DNA of 64,000 nucleotides from Dichetophora obliterata (taxonomy: Eukaryota > Arthropoda > Insecta > Diptera > Sciomyzidae): assembly GCA_963920525.1 (NCBI GenBank), contig OY986438.1, positions 47,218,788 to 47,282,787 of the forward strand. The letters run 5' to 3'. Shown piece after piece: positions 56,624 through 64,000 of this stretch; position 1 is the first letter of the stretch, and the number at the start of each line of letters is the position of its first letter. Below the pieces are notes generated by a model. It was not told the origin of the DNA. It was given only the letters and a program-made list of their open reading frames with translations, and did no database searches. A program made the position numbers and the translations under genes.

Positions 56624-56869
56624 TACTGTCGTCCTAAGAAAGAAAGTCATATTTCCATTTTAGTAGTTTTGAGATATTCAGCTTTTACTGCTTTTTACAC
56701 TAGAAATGGTAGATGTGACCATTTAACTTAACGTTTTTCAGTCATTTGCAATTGAAACTGGAAATTCTTAACTTAACACAAAAACAGAAACTCATTCACT
56801 CTCCGAATCTGCCCTTATCCCAATTTTGGAATTGTGGCGTTTGGGACTTTCTTTCTTAGGACGGCAGTA
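56624..56869. mobile_element. 246-bp Tc1/mariner-type MITE
   Basis: The left end TACTGTCGTCCTAAGAAAG (continuing AAAGTC) mirrors the right end GACTTTCTTTCTTAGGACGG (then CAGTA). TA flanks both sides (56622-56623, 56870-56871). Inverted repeats are about 27 bp with one mismatch. It is non-coding and sits just downstream of the hAT coding relic, still inside the hAT insertion. Confidence 0.85.
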
Positions 56870-57109
56870 TACTGAACTTATTTTTTGATATATTTTCTTT
56901 TAGTGTTTACATTAAAATATACCTGACTTGAATTGAATTTATGTTTTAGAGTGTACATTCTCTGTTTTTTATATTAAAAAAGGAATATGATTATAAACTT
57001 TTTTTTTGTTTAAAAATATTTGTTTTCATTAAAGAGTTTTTAGTGCTTATTATTGTGCTATTTCGTCATTTTTTAGTGCTTATTTGCTGTGCTGAAATTG
57101 ACTTTTTTT

Positions 57110-57944
57110 CGTGCTGTTTCGGTCTGCTCTGCTGATGATGAATACATTACATCTCATGTTCCCAAAAAGAAGCGATCTGACCCAAAAGAACCGCAAAAGG
57201 TAGTGACTCATTGTGTAGCAAGTGCTCTTGACCGCAATAAAATATCAGATCGAGAAGCCGTTAGATTAGTTATCCCACTGCTGTCCAATCTGGGTTATAG
57301 CCAAGAAAATGTTTCTAATTCAAGAAGCACAACACATCGAGCGCATCGAAATGCCAGAAAAGAGCTCGCTTCCCGTATAAAAGATTCGTTTAGACCACAG
57401 AAATCCTTAGTTATACATTGGGATAGTAAGATTGCATTGACTATATCTGGACAAAAAAAGGTGGAACGTTTGGCAGTATTGATATCTGGTGGTGGTGAAG
57501 AGCTTGGCGTACCGAAGCTAATTTAATCTTCTGGTTAAAATGAAGCGGAGGCTGTATATGGTTTGTTGGAAGAGTGGAACTTGGTTTAAAACAACCTTGG
57601 GATGAGTTTTGAAACAACGTCTGGCAACACAGGTCAATATAAAGGAGCACGTGTTCTTCTAGAACAAAAAATTGGGCATGATCTAATGTGGCTAGCTTGC
57701 CGGCATCATATTTTTGAAGTCGTTTTATCTAAAGTGTTTATATTATGTTTTGGCCCATCTACTTTACCAGACATACCACTTTGTAAAAGGTTAAAGTCAG
57801 CTTGGTGTAGTTTAAAATTTGACAGTTATTAAATCTTGAAAACGTTTAAAAAATGCAACCGTTCATAGACTCAACTTAATCTTGGTTAAGTCAACATGCT
57901 GCTGAATGTCGAGCCCAATCCGAGACGATTATATGGAGCTAGTA
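57110..57944 (+). pseudogene. Unnamed transposase-like gene, central part
   Basis: Continuation of 53931-54560: SADDEYITSHVPKKKRSDPK, VVTHCVASALDRNKISDREA, VIHWDSKIALTISGQKKVER and LAVLISGGGEELGVPKLI, then three in-frame stops within 57524-57592, EAEAVYGLLEEWNLV, MSFETTSGNTGQYKGARVLL and MWLACRHHIFEVVLSKVF. The motifs HWD, F(D/E)TT.xNTG and LACRHHI..E are the conserved blocks I recall for this family. The usual FDTT is FETT here, so a possible catalytic Asp is lost. It ends RDDYMEL at 57942, where the next insertion begins. Confidence 0.7.
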
Positions 57945-60898
57945 CACCCAAAAAAAAGCTTCGAACTATGTACAAAACAATTATTATATTCTACAAAGCC
58001 CTTTGTTCTTTTCAGCCTACGAACGCCTTTGTGAATAATACAAATGACCGTTTGTACATTGTACAAAGAAAAATTTCTATATTTTACAAACGTATTCGTT
58101 TCATCTACAAAGAAAATTATTAAATATTTCGAATGCCTTTGTACAATATAAGAATGCGTTTGTAGAATTTACGAATCCGTTTGTACATTGCACGAAAGTA
58201 TTCGTAATATTAACAAATTTTATTTTGTTCTCAGAACAAATAAGTTCATGCAATATACAGACGTGTTCGTAAATATGAAACGAATGCATTCTTATATTGT
58301 ATAAAGGCATTTGTAATTTTAATAATTTTTTTTTTTGTATATGCAACGAATGCGTTCGTAAGATATACAATTTTTTTCCTTTGTACAATGTTAATTAAAT
58401 TAATACGCAACATCACTAATATATTTAACACAAAATCTGTCCATTCAGACGCTGTTCTGTCCATTCTGGTAATTGTCGCGAAGTGTATGGTTTGGGTAAA
58501 GTCCCTGTAAAAAAGGTTTGGACAAAAGAGGTTGCTGGCGTAGTTAAGGATAGGCAAGTAGACCCAAAAATTTGAAGAATGTTCAATCATTTAGTATTGC
58601 GAAAAAATTTGAGTTTATTTTAATGACGAAAAATTAACTGATCAATGTTTAAAATTAAGCAGCGTTAATGATGAACAATTAGAACTTAAAATTCATGTAA
58701 AGGAGTTTAATTTTATGAAAAAATATAAACAGTCTAAGGGAAGTGAATTGATATTCAAATATTCATGCTAATCGGATGAGTGGTTTAGAAATTTTCACGG
58801 AATTATTAAAGATTTGTACTACAGCGCTCTCTAGTGTTCAGGATGGATCAAAAAGGTAGCGCTATAATACTCATCGTACCAGAAAACTCCCAATCGCAGC
58901 ACAACCAACCAATTGTACATACAAACCATCCAGGGACCAACTCAAACACACCAGCCATTTAAGAGGAGTTCAGTGACATACTCCTGGCTTACACTCGTCA
59001 AGACTTGATGGTCAAGTCTTACCTTTGTGGATAAAAGACGCGGATATCAAACGTAAGAGAGGTGGAAATTAAAAAGGGAATGAACAAGAATTGATGTCAA
59101 GTCTCGATGAGTGTTAACCAGGAGATACAGACGAATTATATATAGAAATTAATCCTTGATTGCCACATCTCGCTCAAAAAATTCTTTCTCAAAACTAGAA
59201 TATTTGAACTTTGTCTTAAAATAAAATATTTTAAGTTTCAAACATATAAACTCATTCTTTTTCTTGACTTGTAACAAACTTCACAAAGTTGAGTGGGCGA
59301 CTTTAAAAATGTTTGTCCTTTTTCCCCATAGAACAAGTCTTAAAAAACCTGTTTCTTATTTAAAAGAAAAAATATCAAAAGAGAAGGAAAAAATATCTGC
59401 GAAAACAGATGCTAAATATTTATTCGCTTTGCAGTCATGCTGCGCTCTCGATATTAATTGTCACTGCTTTTGGTACTGTTTGATTTTGTATTTCTTCAAC
59501 GTGTTTTTGCTTGACGTCTAGATTTAAATATAGTCAGAGAATGAAAATGGAATTACTATCGCTACATAAAAAAAATTAATAAATATCCGAATTTAATTAC
59601 CTTTAATAATTTTAATTAATATGTGCACGACTGGACTTGGCGATTCGTTTTTTATTTATAAACTGCCACCTTAGGCGCGCGGCCTAATTAGGATACTAAA
59701 ACTGGAAAGGTGTTATCAGCAAACGCCAGCAAAAATGCAACTGTAGGTATCCTTTTCTTTTAGCGAATGAGCCAGCTTGAAATGTTTTGACATACATTTT
59801 ATTGTGTGCGAATATAGTAGCTCGTTTTTGAACACTTTATTGACATAATACAAACTTGCTACGGTACTATTTCAGGTGCCTTTCAAGGTACTTGTTGGGT
59901 ATGTTTCGGGCACTTTATAGTGAAGACTCAGGCCAGTTTCGATACATATAAGCTACTTCATTGGCACAATATATCAATTTTTTCTCGGGTCCTGTTCGCG
60001 GAAGCTCGTTTGAATTCGGCTCAAAATCAATGTGCGATTAATTTGTATTCATAAACTTCGCAGTTTTTCGTTGCTACTCATAGCTTTTAAAAATAAAATT
60101 GAGTCCGATACTCTGGACTTTTGTGCCTGAGTAGTTTGGTACGGACACAAATTGTCTCTCGGAATTTGCATACATTGGATTAAATTGATACGATGCAAAT
60201 AAATTCAATCTAAAAGTATTTTTACCTTATCAGTCAGGTAACTGACCGCGGCTAATAGTAACAGGACAAATCTTGGAGTTGAATGTAACGATTTTTTGCA
60301 CGATGCACACAAGAATATTAAACAAAATACAAACAATTTCTGTATATCAAATATACTTCAGTGGTTCCCTTTCCATATAAAAGGGTGACAAAAACATTCC
60401 CAATCGAGATATTGACATAAACATTTGTATACGTACTTCTGGAAAGATAAATTAATTATCCTGTGAAAAGGAGCGTGGCAGGACCTAAAGAACGCCCACC
60501 TCCCATACAAAGTGAAAGATATTTTCTTATTTTCTCTATTGTACATACAAAGTGATGGACAAAATACTTGAAATTAGAATCTGCTTTGTTCAAGATTACA
60601 TAAAAAACGGCGAACAGTATACATATCTATATAAATATGAATATTCGAACGCTCCTGCTACCACTTTGAATATTATCAAACAATGTTCGTTAATTTCACA
60701 AACTTATATATTATAGATTTTTACAAACGAGCGTTTGTAGAATGTACAAAGGTACGAATTCAAAAAATTTTTTCATGTGGCCTACACTGCAAACGTTTGT
60801 ACTATGTACAAAACATTTGTACATTCTACGAATAGACTCCGTTTGTATTTCTACAAAGATTTTATTCGTAATTTTATCCTAAATATTTTTTGGGTGTA
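57943..60898. mobile_element. 2.95-kb element with ACACCCAAAAAA termini
   Basis: TACACCCAAAAAAAA at 57945 mirrors TTTTTTGGGTGTA ending at 60897. Flanks GAGCTA (57938-57943) and GAGTTA (60899-60904) look like a 6-bp target duplication with one change. Removing the insert joins RDDYMEL to TMAVLGKSPDVI in frame. Subterminal blocks at 58000-58400 and 60715-60870 are packed with alternating ACAAACG and CGTTTGTA or CGTTCGTA motifs. The interior has no protein I can assign (the 85-codon ORF at 59264-59521 has no motif). It is non-autonomous or badly decayed. Superfamily unknown. Confidence 0.7.
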
Positions 60899-61498
60899 GA
60901 GTTAACGATGGCAGTTCTAGGAAAATCGCCTGATGTGATTCATCCAAGTGTTCTCTTGCGCGTCACTTATGGTATCTTTCAGATAAAATAGTTGGTCTGG
61001 CTCTGTTCTCTTACAGAGTACCCGACGAAAACAAACGTAGCTTGGCAAATTCAATCATCTCAAAATCTAGTTCTCCTGACAGAATTGTAAGAGGTCAATT
61101 TTTATGATTGAAAATTCTAAACGATGCGACTTTGCTAATAAACGCTCTAAGAACTTGTTCAAACTTCTTCATATTGGTGATCCGTTTTTATTACATCCGC
61201 CGCAAACTTGTAAAAAACCTGATAGCTACTTATTTGTGAGGTTGGTAAAAGAAATTTGCCTCTCCTTATAAAATACTTTACTATTAAACTAAAACTTTAC
61301 TATATATCGTATTTGAGAGTTGCCAATGATACTGCGGAACGATGAGTTAAATTATTTACGGATTATTAAAAACTTTTAACAAATGATGAAGAAGAAAAGC
61401 AGCTTCTTTTGCAAGTTGTGGAAGAAAATCGAAAGTTCATTCCAACACAATCAACAAAAAGATCTATCATAAAGGGAGTTTCGAAAGAAATAAAATAA
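60899..61498 (+). pseudogene. Unnamed transposase-like gene, C-terminal part
   Basis: Resumes after the insertion with ELTMAVLGKSPDVIHP. A frameshift follows, then ARHLWYLSDKIVGLALFSYR, VPDENKRSLANSIISKSSSP and DRIVRGQFL. After degraded sequence comes the likely C terminus NDEEEKQLLLQVVEENRKFI with PTQSTKRSIIKGVSKEIK and a stop near 61496. The H.WYLS..LVGLA.F motif is shared by the family. It completes a gene whose parts lie at 53931, 57110 and here. Confidence 0.65.
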
Positions 61499-61751
61499 TA
61501 AACTTTAAATTATTAAAAAAATTATATGAATTTATAATAAGGAACTTTGTTGAATTCAATAAATAAACATTAATAAAAAAAAATTATTAACAAAGTTTAA
61601 TTTATAAAACAAATTTGTATAAAAAAAACAAAATTTTGCTATTTTTAAAAACTTTCTGGTCGGTGAGCATCCTTTTTCAGTGGAAAAATCGAATTGAAAC
61701 TTTGTGCCAACAATATTCATATAATGTCTAAACAATATAGACCATTAGAAA
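61499..61751. other. AT-rich flank
   Basis: Probably the 3' untranslated region and right end of the transposase-like element. No terminal repeat matched to the left side. Confidence 0.35.
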
Positions 61752-62009
61752 GCTTATTTATTTATTTATTTATTTACTTGATTGCTAAACCTTAACAGGT
61801 TTTATAGCAAATTTAAAATTATAAAATAAGATATTTAATACAATTCAAAAATATAAAGTATGATTTTGAATGAAATAATGTATTTTTAACAAACTAAAAA
61901 GTTTTAGTAAATTGCTTAAAGTATATAATTTTATTAAAGTATAAAAAATAATAGAAAAAAAGTTAAGTCAAAATCGATAAAATCAGACAGCATAGCAGGG
62001 TTGCGTTTT

Positions 62010-62265
62010 CAAGACAAACAAGGTCAAGTTAGCAACAATTTTTGTATACGGCGGAGTCGTGTGACAAACAAGGTCTCATACCCAATAAAACACCACTCCA
62101 ATAGGTATATATATAATATATATCGTTCTGTCTCCCTGAAGCCGGTGAAATCCTGGCTTGACAGGGTGGTTACTCGACAAACTAGGTCAACTTCACCAAA
62201 CCAAATTTCATAAAATAAAGAAAACCAGTTGCGAACGCAGGCACCAAGACAAACTAGGCCTTATC
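62010..62265 (+). repeat. Four direct copies of GACAAAC(A/T)AGG
   Basis: AAGACAAACAAGGTCAAGTT (62012), GTGACAAACAAGGTCTCA (62060), TCGACAAACTAGGTCAAC (62176) and AAGACAAACTAGGCCTTA (62249). Spacings are about 48, 116 and 73 bp. The flanks between copies are unrelated, so it is not a simple tandem array; it could be a set of protein-binding sites. Confidence 0.6.
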
Positions 62266-62547
62266 GGCCACTCATATTAATATATTACAAATCGATCTAA
62301 CGTAGTGTTTCAAGAGGTAAAAAGACACCAAGACACCACGGTACCGTCGACAAGTGTAGTTACAATCATCATGAAGATATGAGGCAACTGAAGATCCCAG
62401 GCTTAGGTCCATTCAGATTACTTATATGTTTATCCACCAAAATTTTCCATTTTACGCTTAGGTCCATTTATCCATTTAGATTGTTATATTAATGTGTTTA
62501 CAAATCACCAGATGCATCAGATATATGTTTGAAAGAACTTTACATAA

Positions 62548-62680
62548 TCAACGACGGTACTGCAGGTAATCTAAAATTTTATGTTTGATTGAGTCCATGG
62601 ATTCACTTAAGGATATAACATCAGATACAAAATTAAAATCACCGCAAGCGCTTCTAAGAGGTTCATTTTGCAAATAATTA
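62548..62680 (-). pseudogene. LINE C-terminal coding fragment
   Basis: Reads NYLQNEPLRSACGDFNFVSD, VISLSESMDSIKHKILDYLQ and YRR, then TGA at 62550-62548. Compare NYSLNEPITRCLRLANS and FKNVLLLYFNS in the 13397-13768 fragment: the NY.L.NEP start and K..(I/L)L.Y end agree. It is short, so the assignment rests on this comparison. Confidence 0.5.
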
Positions 62681-62944
62681 GTTAATTAATAATAATAGAG
62701 ATAACTTTATTTTTTTCTATACAACGGTGAGCCACACTATTGAACACCCCAGTGTGAGGGCCAGTCGCTTGAAACGCTGTATATTCGTTAGTTTTGCTCC
62801 GATTTAGTTGCAATTTTTACACAACACTCTCGACATATTGTACATTCAGAAAAAATCAAACAACAAAAGTTGTTTTAAAACCTAAACCCCTCCCGCCTTA
62901 ATAAATATATCGCAGTCTTCTAAGTGCTAAATTGCTCGTGTCTA
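62681..62944. other. Gene-free interval
   Basis: No feature recognised. Confidence 0.35.
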
Positions 62945-64000
62945 CTTTTAAGCTTTTGAAGCAAAACAAACAGCGCTATGTGCCTTCATTGATATTCAAG
63001 GGGCTTTTGACAATACGTCATACAATGCGATCAAAGCAGCAATGCAGATTAAAAATATACCATCTTAAACCATACACTGGATTATAATCATGCTGAAACC
63101 TTTGAGCTTGGTGGAATACGTAACACGACTACTGCCACTAGAGGATGCCCTCAAGGAGGGGTACTTGCCCCTTAACAACCAGGGTTTTGACACCAGAGGA
63201 TATGCGGATGATCTGGTTATTTCAAGTCTGGGCAGTCATGAACCGACGATATCGGACAGAATGCAGAGTGCCCTCCGTATAACTTCAAAGTGGTGTAAGG
63301 AAAAAGGGTTAAGCATAAATCCTGACAAGACTATTCTGGTACCCTTCTCCAGTGAAAGGAGCCTAAATCTGGTAAGACCAACCCTGGATGGAAAAGTTAT
63401 TGACTTTTCAAATGAGGTCAAGTACTAAGGAGTGATTTTTAACAAGCAACTCCTTTGGAACACCCACTTAGATTCAATTAAAGGCAGGGCAACACGTGCC
63501 CTTTTTGCCTGTCAACGCCTCCATGGCAAATTGTGGGGCCTCAAACCGAAAATTAATTATTGGACGTTTACAACAATTGTGAGATCTATGGTTACGTATG
63601 CAGCACTTGCATGGTGGCCCAAGGTCCAACAGCGCACAGCAGCTAATCAACTGACAAAGCTGCAAGGAATGGCGTGCATAAGTATCACTGGAGCAATGAG
63701 AACGTGCCCATTTGAAGCTCTGAAGGTAATAATAGGGCTACCATCTTTAACGATCATTATAAAAAAAGAGGCATGTGTAAGTGCAATAAGAATGGAGGAA
63801 ATCGGTGATATAAAGGCAGGGAAATTTACGGCTCACATGAAGATACTAAAAACCTTCGAAAATGACTCCTTTTTAAAATCCCTGACAGGATGCTGCCGAT
63901 GGTAAACTTCACAAAACGCTACAAGGTCGTTATATCCAATAGGCAACTAGGGAGTAATAGATAACTATGGAAAACTGTGAAGCAGTTGATCCTGGCTCAC
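62945..64000 (+). pseudogene. LOA/Jockey-group LINE reverse transcriptase, partial
   Basis: Plus-strand RT of a non-LTR retrotransposon, cut by the window end. In order: AFEAKQTALCAFIDIQGAFD (first catalytic Asp; 62950-63015), a stop after KNIPS, RGCPQGGVLAP in a shifted frame (about 63140-63172), RGYADDLVISSLGSH (catalytic YADD, 63195-63240), WCKEKGLSINPDKT, VIDFSNEVKY then TAA at 63426, GVIFNKQLLWNTHLDSIKGR, RLHGKLWGLKP, TYAALAWWPKVQQRT, and MACISITGAMRTCPFEALKV. A frameshift near 63885 leads to MVNFTKRYKVVISNRQLGS. The blocks GKLWGLKP, WWPK and ITGAMRTCP are typical of LOA-like elements. The sequence between the PQGG box and YADD is partly deleted. Confidence 0.85.

Larger units (their letters stand above)
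54561..57108 (+). mobile_element. BED-finger hAT element inserted in the transposase-like gene
   Basis: It sits between the two halves of the gene (SIETDADDQSEFK at about 54550 and SADDEYITSHVPKKK at 57126). It contains a decayed hAT transposase (54985-56600), itself interrupted downstream by a MITE (56624-56869). GTGCTTATT motifs are repeated at both ends (54611; 57042 and 57074). Exact termini and an 8-bp duplication were not found, so the limits are approximate. Confidence 0.6.
61752..62680 (-). mobile_element. LINE 3'-end fragment (same group as 13.3-19.4 kb)
   Basis: Plus-strand TTATTTATTTATTTATTTAC at 61756-61775 is a TAAA-type tail of a minus-strand LINE, like 13287-13300. The short coding end at 62548-62680 shares the C-terminal pattern of the first two-ORF LINE. 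The roughly 780 bp between tail and stop include the GACAAAC repeat block (62010-62265), which may be a separate insertion. It is heavily 5' truncated. Confidence 0.5.

Noticed and set aside
57943..60898. Assigning the interior ORF (59264-59521) as the element's transposase
   Set aside because: Only 85 codons, low complexity, no catalytic motif.

Overview
This window reads as intergenic or intronic DNA from an insect, most likely a higher fly (Diptera). It is very AT-rich. It holds long homopolymer and CAA/GTT runs of the kind common in fly introns. Almost every stretch of recognisable protein is a decayed transposable element (TE) of an insect type: CR1/Jockey-like, RTE-like and LOA-like LINEs, Tc1 transposons with the DD34E catalytic triad, hAT, piggyBac-like termini, and tRNA-derived SINEs. 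The organism call is inference. I see no host protein-coding gene, rRNA or bona fide tRNA that I would defend; one short candidate exon is noted at about 19.57 kb.

Layout. 0-1.1 kb: a cluster of AT palindromes that looks like transposon subterminal sequence. 2.56 and 7.94 kb: two copies of a promoter-like repeat. 4.54-4.81 kb: a MITE. 5.2-7.1 kb: a 5'-truncated LINE on the minus strand. 10.6-11.15 kb: a piggyBac-like MITE. 13.3-19.4 kb: a minus-strand two-ORF LINE split by a nearly complete RTE-type LINE at 14.5-17.2 kb. 20.5-21.3 kb: a hAT relic. 24.6 kb: a tRNA-like SINE.

26.2-31.4 kb is a nest. A minisatellite holds a Tc1 element (26499-31097). That holds a 3.7-kb element with clean terminal inverted repeats (TIRs) and a decayed transposase (27033-30745). 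That in turn holds MITE sequence that includes an inverted repeat with arms of about 209 bp that look identical. Further right come a hAT relic (31.5-32.1), MITEs (33.7, 37.5), a SINE (39.7), a non-autonomous hAT with an exact 8-bp target duplication (40476-42919), and a complete-length but inactivated Tc1 element with an IR/DR end structure (42981-44614).

48.2-50.4 kb is a large foldback that seems to be an inverted duplication of the 3' end of a transposon. It is followed by a long-TIR element with internal tandem repeats (50694-52115). 53.9-61.5 kb is a decayed transposase gene of a family I recognise only by its motifs. It is split by a BED-finger hAT element, which itself carries a MITE, and by a 2.95-kb element with ACACCC termini. 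The window ends in a LINE tail fragment (61.75-62.68) and a plus-strand LOA-like LINE that runs off the edge.

None of the genes works as a set. All are broken by stops, frameshifts or insertions. The value of the window is its layered insertion history, which can be ordered from which element interrupts which.
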